Source: Tetracentron sinense
Lineage: Eukaryota > Streptophyta > Magnoliopsida > Trochodendrales > Trochodendraceae
Assembly (NCBI GenBank): GCA_015143295.1
Contig: CM026562.1
Location: 7,902,041 to 7,966,040 of the forward strand
Direction of reading: 5' to 3'
DNA: 64,000 nucleotides
Shown here: piece after piece, positions 23,515-34,800 of the stretch
Layout: each line of letters begins with the position of its first letter
Position numbering within the stretch: position 1 is the first letter of the stretch
Position numbers and translations under genes: made by a program
The notes under the pieces: model-generated
Databases searched by the model: none
Seen by the model: only the letters and a program-made list of their open reading frames with translations
Told to the model about the DNA's origin: nothing

Positions 23515-24053
23515 ACTGGTTTCAAAAAAAAAAAAAAAAGGTGACCTAGTGAAAACCGCTCAAACCAGTGTGACCCAGTCGACTTGGGTGGTATTTGTTG
23601 AACTGTCTGGGTCATGGAAAATGTATTTTTTGACTTATTTATCTTAAAATACAATATATTAAACAAAAGTAGAACTCAAGCCAATGTCATGTGAGATCAA
23701 ACCATTCTTTTTTTTAAAATTGATTTGAAGGGTTCGTATATGTTTTTTTGCTTAGTTTTGAAATTTTGAATAATAATATCATTTTTTATTAGTTCATAAT
23801 CGGGATTTTCCATTGATTTCAAGAGGTGCTTCCTCTTATTTAAATTATGTATTATTTTAATCTCTTGAATCACTCAAAAAATTATATATCTCGAATCAAA
23901 TCTGTTAATCGGGAAAAAAAAAAAATTAATATTAAATATTTTTATGGCATTACTTAGTGTCATTAGGTCAACCCGGATTGACTTGACGGTCCGACCGGTT
24001 TGGACCAACCCACCCCCTTGACCGGGTTAATGTCCGGTCTGAGTTTAAAACAT
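23515..24053. mobile_element. hAT-like non-autonomous element, left end lost
   Basis: Shares order and wording with the element at 24137-24935: CTGTCTGGGTCATGG near 23605, TTTTATGGCATTACTTAGTG and GACGGTCCGACCGGTTTGGA, ending GAGTTTAAAACATTG. The left terminus is not clear. Confidence 0.55.
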
Positions 24054-24136
24054 TGGATGTGAGGGTTTAAATGCTCTTTATGATTCATCGTTAAGTCCTA
24101 ATGCTATAATGGGGGCGGAAGTTGTGGGCTTTTGCT

Positions 24137-24935
24137 CAGTGTTATTAAAACCTGGATCGACCCGTCCGGTTGGACCGGTTGGCTCGTGAACCTGGACCCT
24201 CAATGGGTTGGGTTGAACTCTGCATGGTCATGTCTAACCTGGATTGACCCACTTAAAACTACCTGACCCACCACGACCCAATTGACCCAGACAGTTTTCT
24301 TTAAACTGCCCGGGTTATGGAAAAAGCCTAATTTTCACTTATCCATTCTAAAATTTATGGGACCTATGATTCCAACTAAATATTGATTACTAAATAAAAT
24401 ATATAAAAATAAGGATTTTAATGCTAGAGAAAAGGAAAATCTATATAAAAAAAGTAGAGAAGAGATTAAAGATATATAGAGAGGGAGTTCAAGCCAAGTA
24501 AGAATAAAAACATAGACTTCTTTTTATTGATTTCAAAAGTTTATATATTTTTACTACTTTTGTTTGGATATAATACCAAATTTCAATAGTTCATGTCCTT
24601 GAGATAAATTTTGTATTTTTATTTTATTTTCTAATATTTTGGTGAGAAAATGACATTATTTTGTTATTTTTATTTTATTTTATGAGATTTTTTAAATGTA
24701 TTTTAAATAATCATAGTAAAAAACAATTACCAAGTTTTCATAATAATACAATTGTAAGCATATTGTAGTTGTTATTTTATTATTTTAATTATTATATTAA
24801 TATTAACTATTTTATGGCGTCATAAGATCAACCCACAGTCCGACCATTTTGGATCGACCCGCCGCACCCTTGACCGTTCTGGTTGTTAAAACATTGCTTT
24901 GGCTTACCGTACCTGTTCTGGGTTTTAAAACATTG
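24137..24935. mobile_element. hAT-like non-autonomous element with 8-bp TSD
   Basis: 799 bp starting CAGTGTTATTAAAACC and ending with the complement of CAATGTTTTAAAACCCAG. A perfect 8-bp target duplication CTTTTGCT lies at 24129-24136 and 24936-24943. Its right end is internally duplicated (GTTAAAACATTG, then TTTTAAAACATTG). No transposase coding. Confidence 0.82.
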
Positions 24936-25010
24936 CTTTTGCTTGCATGGAAGAGCAAAGACTTCTTTGGGTTGAAACTTTCCTGCCCTAAGGGTTGCCA
25001 CACCGGCTCT

Positions 25011-25231
25011 GGATTGTCTCTGGCGAAGCCAGAAAGGGCTTGTGTTGGGGTTTCATAGAATAGGTGACAAGTGGTGGAGAAGTCAAAATCATTAAAGGGA
25101 AGAGATATCATATGGGGAGAAGTCAAAATTATGGGAAGAAAATGGAATGATTTCTTCCCACTTTTTTTTTGCCAACTGTCGCACAATGTATGGAACCCGA
25201 GAAGGTTTTCTGGCTTCGCCAGAGACAATCC
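25011..25231. mobile_element. Foldback element with perfect 25-bp inverted repeats
   Basis: Left arm 25011-25035 begins GGATTGTCTCTGGCGAAGCC. Right arm 25207-25231 is its exact reverse complement. Each arm itself contains the palindrome CTGGCGAAGCCAG or complement. It lies about 120 bp upstream of the duplicated ACA exon-1 region. A half copy is in WAK intron 1. Confidence 0.85.
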
Positions 25232-25345
25232 GAGGCCTGGGACACCCCGAGTTTCCACGAAAAAACAGAAAAGAAAAGAAAAAGGACCAATGAGGACCGC
25301 GCACTTTGTTTATGAACTAAAATGCGCAGTCCATTAAACATTTCC

Positions 25346-25537
25346 CCTAATACTTTATCTCTTCGAACTTCTCAGCTTCTGGTAGTTTTTTGGGAAATGG
25401 AGAGTTACTTGAAAGAGAACTTCGACATTCAATCGAAGAAGCTCTAAGAAAGTGGAGATCTGCTGTTTCACTCGCCAAGAATCCTCCAAGGAGGTTTCGT
25501 ATGATCGCAGATATTGATAAGAGAAACGAAGCTGCTC
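25346..25537 (+). pseudogene. Partial duplicate of ACA exon 1
   Basis: An upstream copy of the real exon 1 and its leader, offset about 190 bp. It encodes MESYLKENFDIQSKK and then stops at TAA 25445-25447, because 13 nt present in the true exon (AATACATCCGAAG) are absent. In the shifted frame the rest of the exon (EALRKWRSAVSLAKNPPRRF) is still readable. There is no splice donor before the second copy starts. It is a tandem duplication that now lies in the probable 5' UTR. Confidence 0.85.
25397..25447 (+). other. Decoy start codon / upstream ORF of 16 codons
   Basis: The ATG of the duplicated exon has the same local context as the true start (GGGAAATGG versus GGGAATGG), opens 16 codons and stops. 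If transcription starts upstream of 25397, it would precede the true ATG at 25586. Confidence 0.55.
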
Positions 25538-25585
25538 CTAATTCTCTCTCAAACTTCTCAGCTTTTGGTAGTTTTTTTTTTGGGA

Positions 25586-25759
25586 ATGGAGAGTTACTTG
25601 AAAGAGAACTTCGACATTCAATCGAAGAATACATCCGAAGAAGCTCTAAGAAAATGGAGATCTGCAGTTTCAGTCGTCAAGAATCCTCGAAGGAGGTTTC
25701 GTATGATCGCAGATATTGTTAAGAGAAACGAAGCCGAAAAGAAGAAGCTCAAAATCCAG
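25586..25759 (+). CDS. ACA Ca2+-ATPase exon 1 (calmodulin-binding N-terminus)
   Basis: A 58-codon exon from ATG 25586 to a donor CCAG|GTGTGT. It encodes MESYLKENFDIQSKN then ALRKWRSAVSVVKNPRRRFR and MIADIVKRNEAEKKKLKIQ. This basic, Trp-containing helix is the N-terminal calmodulin-binding autoinhibitory region unique to plant P-type 2B pumps. It ends in phase 0, and the conserved continuation EKIRVCLLVQKAALQYI is exon 2 at 47404. The intervening 21,644 bp are intron 1. Confidence 0.9.
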
Positions 25760-26040
25760 GTGTGTTTCCCTTTCTCCAACTCTTATTTTCCAGACTTCCT
25801 AACTTTTTTCTCTACTTAAATCGTCAATAAGCTTTTGATTATCATTTGATTAATCGCTTTATGCCAACGGATCTGAGTTTTAGTCGTTCAATTCTCTGTT
25901 TTAGATCTTGAAATGATAAAATAGTGTATCGAATTCGAGAAACTTTGCTAATGTAGTTTGAACGCTTGGATTTCACAATTTTCTTCGAGATTTGAAATTT
26001 AAACTGAAAGTCTTCTCGTTTTAGATTGATGAGTCTGCAA

Positions 26041-26412
26041 TGTTGAGCGAAAGCGTGCAAAAAAATAGTGTCACGATCTAAAACAGTAAACAAATAAAAC
26101 GAATCGCAGCAAAAACAAACCATAAGAGAGACATGATTTACGTGGTTCGGGAAGATGCCTACATCCGCGGGCAGCGGTAATGGTTCACTAATTCAACAGA
26201 AAGATTTTACAATGATCTCACAAACCCTCTTCCCCAATACACCCGAAAAACGACCCTCTTTCTCTCTGTCTAATAAAATCCTAAAACATCCATTTTATAT
26301 TAGAGTTATAATAAATGGGTAAAATACCCAAAACGGGTTGGGCCATTAAACGGGTAATTGGGTCATCCGGGTTGCCTTGAATCCGAGTTGAATTCATGAC
26401 AACTTTTCAACA
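26041..26412 (-). repeat. 3' LTR of the composite copia
   Basis: 372 bp, TGTTGAAAAGTTGTC...TCGCTCAACA on the minus strand. Nearly the same sequence as 30751-31133. Confidence 0.88.
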
Positions 26413-28372
26413 GATCTTCACCTTAGCTTGAATTCTACCAAACCATTCAAAACAACAGGAACAAATCAAGGCTGCCTCCAAATACGCCCTTAGGTGATAT
26501 GCACCTGAAGGTGCTCAAACATGAGAGATATTGATCAAGTCCAAACAGTGCTTGAACTTGACCCCAGTCACCACCTTAGTAAGCATATTTGCAGGGTTAT
26601 CTACAGTCCCAATCTTTTAAAGAAGAATGTCACCTTCATCCACAGCTTCTTGAACAAAATGAAAATGAACATCGATATGCTTTGGGGAAGAGGATGAACC
26701 TGGTTCTCTACTAAAAAAATTGCACTCTGACTGTCGCAGTAGACCTCAATGTGCTCCTAAACAATCCTCAAGTCTTCAATCAACCCATGTAGCCAAATGG
26801 CCTCTTTAATAACCTCTGTCACTGTGCTGTACTTTGCCTTAGTAGTAGACAAAGCAACTATTGACTGTAACGTTGATCTCCAACTCATCGGTTCTCTAGC
26901 AAGAGTAAAGACATATCCTGTAGTTGACTGATGTTTATCCAAATCACCAACATAGTCCAAGCATATCATCTCTCTCAAATATCAAACCAACATCTATTGT
27001 ACCCTAAATATATCTTAAGATTCATTTTACTGCAACCAATGTCCTTTTCCTGGATCATGCATATACCTGCTCAGCATACTGACGGCATGTGAAATATCCG
27101 GCTTGGTACACACCATAGCATACATTAAAGCACCAACTGCGTTCGCATACGGAATTTGAGCCATTTACTCACACTCCTCATTTGTGCTCAGAGACATCAA
27201 AACACTAAGCTTAAAATGAGGGGTCAAAGGTATACTTACAGGTTTTGTTTTGTCATCCATACCAAATCGTTGTAGCACTTTCTTCAAATACCGTGTCTAT
27301 GACAAACAAACTGTCTCCTTCACTCTCTCTCTTTTAATTTCCATACCCAATATTTTCTTAGCTTTCCCAAGATCCTTCATTTTAAATTCATTCATCAACC
27401 AAGTCTTCAGCCTGTTTATCTCTACCTTGCTCTTAGATGCAATGAGCATCTCATCTACATATAAGAGTTAATATATGAAGGAACCATCACGAAGCTTACG
27501 AAAATACACACAATGATCAAACTGACTTCTTGTGTACTTTTGCTCCATTATAAACCGATCAAATCACTTGTACCACTGCCTTGAAGACTGTTTCAAACCA
27601 TACAACGACTTTCTCAGTTTGCAAGCCCAATTCTCTTTAGTGGTAACCTTGTACCCATCTGGTTGAGACATGTATATTTCCTCCTCCATGCAAGAAGGTA
27701 GTTTTGACGTCGAGTTGTGCTAACTCGAGATTAAATCGAACAACCAGAGCTAGCATAATTCGAATAGATGAGTGCTTAACAACCGGAGAAAAGACTTCAT
27801 TATAATCTATCCCTTCCTTCTGTGTGTAGCCTTTAGCCACCCATCTAGCCTTGAACCTCACATTGTTATTTCCTGAAGAACCTTCCTTCTTTGTGTATAC
27901 CCACTTGCAACCGATTGTTTTCTTTCCCTTTGAAAGTTGTACTAACTCCCAAGTCTGATTTTTATAAAGTGATTCCATCTCCTCATCCATTCCCTTTTTC
28001 CACCCTATATTTTCTGAATTTTTCAAGGCTTCTCTATAAGTAAGTGGAACATCATCATCAACTACTGGAAGTGCATAAGCCACGAAGTCAGTAAACCTTG
28101 CAGGTTTTCGAGCTTCTCTTCTAGGTCTACCCACTGCAATAGAATCTGGTTGTTGTGGGGTTACATGAACTGGAGCCTCCTCCTCAACTGAGCTTAAGTC
28201 CTCACCACCTGAATCTCCTATAGGACTATTGACTGTCTGAACAGTCTTCATTGGAACCACCGTAGCCTCAAACTTTACCTGCTACGAAGTACCATTTTTC
28301 ATATTTTCCTTTTGAGAATCCTTCTGCTTCATTTGATTTACCATCTCAGACTCCACAAAAGTAACATCCCGG
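26413..28372 (-). pseudogene. Copia integrase end, RT and RNase H
   Basis: Minus strand, starting at SRDVTFVESE (the conserved integrase C-terminal end) at 28366. RT follows: WELVQLSKGKKTIGCKWVY, then FKARWVAKGYTQKEGIDYNE, LAQLDVKTTFLHGG, YGLKQSSRQWY and LLYVDEMLIA (YVDD changed to YVDE). RNase H ends with GDLDKHQSTTGYVFTLAREP and LSTTKAKYSTVTEV. Interrupted by stops and shifts. It begins exactly where the inverted segment ends (GGCTCT at 28371-28376). Confidence 0.9.
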
Positions 28373-30031
28373 CTCTATTTGAAGAAGAGACTCTTTCATT
28401 TTCAGTATAAATCATGTACTACTATCATTGAACATTTAGATAGTTATAATAAAATTCTCGTCGATTTGCAAAATCTTGAAGTGAAAATAGACGATGAGGA
28501 CAAGGCATTATGCTTGATAAATTCCTTACCTGATAGTTATGAACCTCTGTCTATTACTTTAATGTATGGAAAAGATGAACTTAAATTTGATGATGTATCA
28601 AATGCTTTGATGAATAATGAGTATCGGAAGAAGGACCAACAAGCCCATAATAGGGACTCAACATCAGAGGCTTTAATAGTAAGGGGCAGGTTAGATGATA
28701 GAAAATCTGGTTGGCGGGGTAAATTTCGTTCGAAGTCAAGAGCACCATCATCTGAAAGAAAAATTCCAACAAAAAATGAGTATGCCTTTTGTCGCAATAA
28801 AGGGCACTAAAAAAGAATTGTCCAAAATTGAAATATAGGGAAAAGAAGGGTTCGAATGCGAACTTTGCATAGGTTGAAGATGATGATTTAGATTTTGCTT
28901 TGACTGTTTCACCATTAGTTGGTCATTCTAATGAGTAGATTTGAGACTCGGGCTGTTCCTATCATATGTGTCCCCACAGGGATTGGTTTTCGATTTTTCA
29001 GGAGTTGGATGACGGAATTGTCTTAATGGGAAATGATAATGCCTGCAAAATAAAAGGGATTAGAAAGATTCGTTTAAAGATGCATGAAGGAGTTAGAATT
29101 CTAACAGATGTTCGGTATGTACCGGACTTGAAGAAGAATCTCATCTTAGTGGGTTCTTTAGAATCAAAGGGCTTCAGAATTACTATAGAAGGTGGATTCA
29201 TAAAGGTGGTTTTTGGTGCACATGTTATAATGAAGGGTATTCGACATGCAAATTTGTAATTTCTAGATGAGAATACAATCATAGGGAGGTCAGTAGCTTC
29301 TGATAGCTCAGATGAGACTGTGTCTGATACTTCTAGATAATGACACGTGTTTAGAGCATGCGGGAGAGAAGGCTTTGCAAGGATTGGTGAAGCAAGGACT
29401 GTTAAAAGGCGTCAAGATTAGTAAATTTGGATTTTGTGAGCATTTGATTATGGGCAAGTAGACTAGAGTCAAGTTTGGGACTGCAGTTCATTGATCTCAG
29501 GGGACTCTAGATTTTGTTCACACAGATGTATGGGGGACCTACCAAAGTTGCATCTTTGAGAGGTAAACATTAGTTTGTAACTTTTATTGATGATTTCTCA
29601 AGGCGAGTTTTGGGTGTACACAATGTGGTATAAAAGTGAAGTTCTAGATGTGTTTCTTCAGTGGAAAAAAATGATCGAGACCCAGACTGGCAGAAAGATA
29701 AAAAGGCTCAGGTCAGATAATGATGGTGAGTACAAGTCAGCTCCATTCTTGCAAGTATGTTAGGACGAAGGAATAGTTAGACACTTCACGGTTAGAGACA
29801 TGCCGCAATAGAATGGAGTGGCTGAACGCATGAACCATACTTTGTTGGAGAAGGTGCGATGTATGTTGTGCAATTCTGGATTGGGCAAGACGTACTGGGC
29901 TGAAGCAGTGACATATGCGTGTCATCTCATTAATAGGTTGCCTGTAGGTGCAAATGATGGAAAAACGCCCATCGAGGTATGGTCTCGAAAACCTGCTACA
30001 AATTATGATTTCTTGCATATATTTGGTGATC
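28373..30031 (+). pseudogene. Copia gag C-part, protease, integrase (inverted segment)
   Basis: Plus strand. Gag resumes mid-protein (LYLKKRLFHFQYKSC, INSLPDSYEPLSITLMYG), has a partial zinc knuckle (CRNKGH), then the protease start (DSGCSYHMCPHRDW) near 28948. The integrase has FVTFIDDFSRR, RSDNDGEYKSAPFLQ and QNGVAERMNHTLLEKVRCML, then WAEAVTYACHLINRLP. It breaks at FLHIFGD near 30031, fusing into an LTR. Several stops. The N-terminal gag half is at 30346-30735, to the right of its own C-terminal half. Confidence 0.9.
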
Positions 30032-30312
30032 TTACCCATTTATTATAACCCTAATATAAAAGGGATGTTTTAGAGTTTTATTGGATAAAGAGAAAGAGAG
30101 CTGTTTTTTAGGTGTATTGGGGAAGAGGGTTTGTGAGAACATTGTAAAATCTTTCTGTTGAAATAGTGATCAATCACCGTTGCCTGTGGACATAGGCATC
30201 TTGCCGAACCATGTAAATCGTGTCTCTCTTGTGGTTTGTTTTTGCTGCGATTCATTTTATTTGTTTACTATTTTAGATTGTTACACTATTTTTTGCACGC
30301 TTTCGCACAACA
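30032..30312 (+). repeat. Internal LTR copy, plus orientation, 5'-truncated
   Basis: Inverted relative to the outer LTRs and lacking about the first 100 bp of U3. It is joined to integrase at a short shared stretch, TTACCCATTTATTATAACCC. It ends ...CGCACAACA and is followed by a primer site variant TTGGTATTAGAG. Confidence 0.85.
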
Positions 30313-30735
30313 AATTGGTATTAGAGTACCCAGGTTTCGACCTAAGTATTGTTTGATTTTTTGCGGATTGGTTTAATGGTGGATATGACTGAAACAATTG
30401 TTGAGGGTTCGTCTTTAAGACCCACATCGGTGGCAAGAACTATGGTTTCAAATGCAAAATTTGAAGTAGAAAATTTTGATGGAAAAAACAACGTTGGCAT
30501 GTGGCAATGCGAAGTTTTGGATGTTCTAATCCAACAAGAGTTGGATAATACTCTGGAGTATAAACCTGACAATATAGAAGAGAAGGATTGGAAGAAGATT
30601 AATCGATAGGCTAGCGGCACCATCAGACTTTGCCTTGCCAAGGATCAGTAATATTTTGTGATGAAAGAGACTTCGGCTTAGGAGTTATGGAAGAAATTGG
30701 AGGACAAGTATATGACCAAGAGCATTGAAAACCTG
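30313..30735 (+). pseudogene. Copia primer site and gag N-terminal part
   Basis: Primer site TTGGTATTAGAG at 30315-30326, then gag from about 30376: ETIVEGSSLRPTSVAR, FEVENFDGKNNVGMWQCEVL and WKKLEDKYMTKSIENL. It stops abruptly at GGCTCT (30735-30740), where it meets the oppositely oriented primer site of the outer LTR. The protein continues exactly in the segment starting at 28371. Confidence 0.88.
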
Positions 30736-30747
30736 GCTCTGATACCA
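30736..30747 (-). other. Primer binding site of composite copia
   Basis: TGGTATCAGAGC on the minus strand, four bases inside the LTR at 30751-31133. Confidence 0.9.
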
Positions 30748-30750
30748 ATT

Positions 30751-31133
30751 TGTTGTGTGAAAGCGTGCAAAAAATAGTGTAATGATTTAAAACAGTAAAC
30801 AAATAAAATGAATCGCACAAAAAACAAATCACAAGAGAGACACGATTTACGTGGTTCGGTAAGATGCCTACGTCCACGGGTAGCGGTGATCGATCACTAA
30901 TTCAACAGGTAGATTTTACAATGTTCTCACAAACCCTTTTCCTCAATACACCCGAAAGACGACCCTCTTTCTCTTTATCCAATAAAGCCCTTAAAACATT
31001 TTTTTTATATTAGGGTTATAATAAATGGGTAAAATACCCAAAACGGGTTGGGCCATTAAACGGGTAATCGGGTCCTCTGGGTTGCCAACGGGTAATCATG
31101 AATCCGGGTTGAATTCATGACAACTTTCCAACA
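30751..31133 (-). repeat. 5' LTR of the composite copia
   Basis: 383 bp on the minus strand, from TGTTGGAAAGTTGTC to TTCACACAACA. Followed on its right by TGCAA, the target duplication partner of 26036-26040. Confidence 0.9.
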
Positions 31134-31138
31134 TGCAA

Positions 31139-31738
31139 TTCTCACTCTCTTTGAAATTCATGTAGTAATTTTAGGGGAGTAAAGGCACGTACCTTTAACG
31201 CAGTGGAATTACAGAGCTCGTAGGTGCTTCTCTCTCTTCCCAAATAAAAAGGAGAAATTAAATAAGAAGGGGAAATAGTTTGATCTCATTAAAGGGTGAT
31301 TTGTACCTTTTGGGCTCATTCAAGAGACTCCAACTCCAACACCTCCCAATTCTCTCTTTGGAAAAAAACTCATAATTACACAATAATCAATTATAACTAT
31401 CCACTACTAGTAAACTACCCATTACTTTATAACTACCCATTTCCTACACCCATTAAACCACTAAATAAGCACGTAACATTCCACTCCCTTAATTTAACCT
31501 TGTCCCTTAAGGTTAAGTCACAAATACATATTCTCTTCTTCTTCATCACCATAAACCATGGCCACATGAACGGTGCTTTGATACCATCTGTTTCGTGCTT
31601 TTTTCTATTTTCAAATAAAAAAGAGATTAAATGAGAAGAAAGACGGAATTGATCTCATCAAAGGGAGATCTACTCCTTTTGGTCTTATTCGAGAGAGACC
31701 AACACCTCCCTATTCTCTCTTAAGAAAGAAATTCATCG
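31139..31738. repeat. Dispersed repeat family, two partial copies
   Basis: Two related units at about 31225-31545 and 31600-31738, sharing TTGATCTCAT(T/C)AAAGGG, CCTTTTGG and CCAATTCTCTCT-type strings. The second continues at 37941 after the L1. A third similar unit is split between 38046-38082 and 39602-39790. A GCTTTGATACCAT primer-like string near 31577 suggests LTR origin, but this is unproven. Confidence 0.6.
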
Positions 31739-31879
31739 TTTTTTTAATCAGTAATCAAACAATTATATAAAAAAAAGGCGAGGAAACAAGAGCAAGCAGC
31801 AAAGCAAAGAAAGAGTTTACAAGACAATAAACTAAAACAAACTGAAGCAAAGCACCGCCTTGACTCCTGTCCTACAACT

Positions 31880-34800
31880 CTCCCGAATAGAAAACTCAGC
31901 CTAGTACCACTTGAAGTTCGTCCCTCTCCTTATGAAGGTGCCCATTCCAATACAACCAACCGCACCCGAGCACATATACGAGATTGGGATGCCGAAGTTC
32001 CCTAAAAAAATCTTAAGATTTCTTTCTCTCCACAACATCCAAGCTATAACACCTGGCAACACCGACCAAATAGCCTCTAACACGCCATCTTCACTGTCCC
32101 TCGGCCAACACGCTAGGAAGCTAAGAAAGAACGCGGGAAATGCTCAATCCACACCCAAGCGACAAAAGAAAATATCCCTAAATGCCAACCACAATAGGGC
32201 AGTGTAGGAGCAACTGGTCCACTAACTCTTCTGATTGGAGGCACAAGAAACATCTATTGGCGAACTTCCACCCTCTATGCTGTAAGTGGTCATAAGTGAG
32301 GATTCTGTCCAATGCAACATTCCAAAGGAAGAACGACACCTTAGACTGAATACCTGGGTTCCAAACGACCCTTTGAGGGAACAAACCCATGGATACCGGT
32401 CCCAAGGACTGAAGCAGGGATCTAATTGAGAAGCGCCCATGCTTATTGGCTGACCAAACCCTACAGTCCCTTATATCCTCCTATGGAGAGTAAGAACTAA
32501 TATGAGCCAACATCTGCGACGCTTCCTCCACTTCCTAATCATTTAAGTTCTGTCTCAATGCCGGACACCAAACCACCCCTTCTCTCCAAATAATCTCTAA
32601 CAACCGCATCCCTGTTGGTGGCTAGCACAAACATGTGCCCAAAATCATCCCGAAGCTTGGTCTCCCCACACCAAACATCTTTCCAAAATCTCACTTTTGA
32701 CCCCTACCCCACTATAAACAGGAACTTCGGCCATGATCCCCTTCCAAAGACCCAAGACATGTGAAATCTTCACCTGATTTGGAACCCACCACGAATGCTT
32801 CCCATACTTAGCTACTATCATTGCTTGCCACAAACTATTCCTTTCCAAATCGAATCTCCAAATCCATTTTCCTAACAAAGCCTTATTGGCTAGAACCAAT
32901 GACTTAAGGTTTAACCCCTCTTCTTCCTTCGACCGGCAAATTTGATTCCATGCCACCAAATGATACTTAAAAGAGTTCACCTTCTTATTCCACAAAAACT
33001 TCTTCTGTATTCGCTCTAACAAAACGGCCAAAGGTTTGGGAATGGCAAGAGTGGACATATGATAAGTTGGGAGGCTACTGAGGACGCTATGGATAAGAGT
33101 TAACTTTCCATATTTAGAGAGGTAATGAGCCTTCCAACTAGCTAGCCGATTCACGCACCTCTATGACCGGTGCCCAGATTGCTCTAGTTTTAAATCCTCC
33201 CCTAATGGCATACCCAAGTACATCGTCAGAAGGACTCCCACTCTACAACCAAAGCAGTCTGCCAATTGGTCCATGGTGAGCACATCTCCTACACCCACAA
33301 TCTCTAACTTGGCCAGGTTAACTCGCAGTTCAGATGCTACTTCGAAACAACGAAGGAGACCACAAATACAATAAATTACTTTGCGACGCGTTACAGAAAA
33401 TGACTTTATCATCCATAAACTGGTGATGAGATATGCAGAGCTGCACTGTACCAATCGAGAACCCCTCAAAAACCTCCCCTTCTGCTTTAGAAAGCATTCT
33501 ACTCAAAACTTCCGATACTAGCACAAAAAGGAATAGGGATAGCGGGTCGCCTTGCCACAACCCCCTAGAATTGGGGAAATACCCAACCGAACTTCCATTC
33601 AAAATAATAGAGAAAGAAATAGAGGATATGCACATCCGCATCTACTTCCTTCACTTAAAACCAAAGCCCATTCTACCAAGCACATAGTCTGATAATCCCT
33701 AATTTACATGGTCTTACGCCTTCTCTATATCTACTTTGCAAATAACACTAGGGGAGTTAGACCTAACGCAGGCATCAATACATTCGTTTACTATCAGATC
33801 CCATCAATTATTTGTCAGCCCACCACAAAAGCTCCCTGTTGAGGGGAAATGAGGGAAGCCATCACCTTTTAGAGGCAAACCGCCAACACCTTAGAAAAGA
33901 TCTTATACATGCTACTCACAAGACTAATTGGGTGGAAATCCAAGAGATCCACCGCACCCTCCTTCGGTATCAACACCACAAAAGTATTATCGATTACTTT
34001 GTCAAAGCGACCTGAAAAATGAAATTCCTGCATCACCTCCAGAATGCTCTCCCCACAATCTCCCAGCAAACCCTGTAGAACTCAATGGTAAATCCATCTG
34101 GGTCGGGAGCCTTATTCCCTGCCATATAATACCTAAAACCTCATCCTCCTTGAAATGCCCCTCCAAGAAGTTTACTCTAATCTTGGGACAAGCTCGCGAA
34201 AACCAGCCCGTCCAGCCTTGGCCTCAAACTTTCCCTTTCTTTGTACAATCCTTGATAGTAGGATACCACACCACCTTCAATTGCCCTACTCTCTTCCATC
34301 ATAACCCCATTCACCCTTATCATAGAGATAAAGTTCTGTTTCTTGTTCAAATTGGCTGTACGATGAAAAAACTTGGTATTCCGATCTCCCTCTTTAAGCC
34401 ACCTCGTTCTAGCCTTTTGTTTCCAACTGATCTCCTCTAGATTGAGCACCTCCAAATATTCCAACTTCTTCGCCTCATACCCCCGCATTTCTATGTCTAA
34501 TAAATCTATAGATTCGGCCAACGCCTCCCTTGCTTCTATCTCTTTAGTAGCCTGTCTAGCCTCATCCAAATATCCTCGAATACCTCCTTATTCCACACCT
34601 TTAGTCTAGTTTTCAGGGTTTTCAATTTCATACTGAACTGCATGCTAGCTGACCCCCATCCCCCCTCTCCTCTCCAAACTTCAACCACTACATCTTGTAA
34701 TCTTGTGTCCTTAAGCCACATATTCTCAAAGCGAAAATGGGAAGGACCACCTCTAAAACACTTAGAATCTAACACAATAGGCACATGATCCGAGAAAGGT

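Larger units (their letters stand above)
26041..31133 (-). mobile_element. Composite, internally rearranged copia element
   Basis: The outer ends are two same-orientation LTRs (26041-26412 and 30751-31133) flanked by a perfect 5-bp target duplication TGCAA (26036-26040 and 31134-31138), so this is one integration unit. Inside, RT-RNase H lie on the minus strand as expected, but gag-protease-integrase, a third LTR and a primer site lie on the plus strand in permuted order. Confidence 0.88.

Noticed and set aside
25390..25722. Open frame of about 110 codons across both exon-1 copies
   Set aside because: Starts at a non-ATG and runs through the second copy in the wrong frame; it is a shadow of the duplicated ACA exon.
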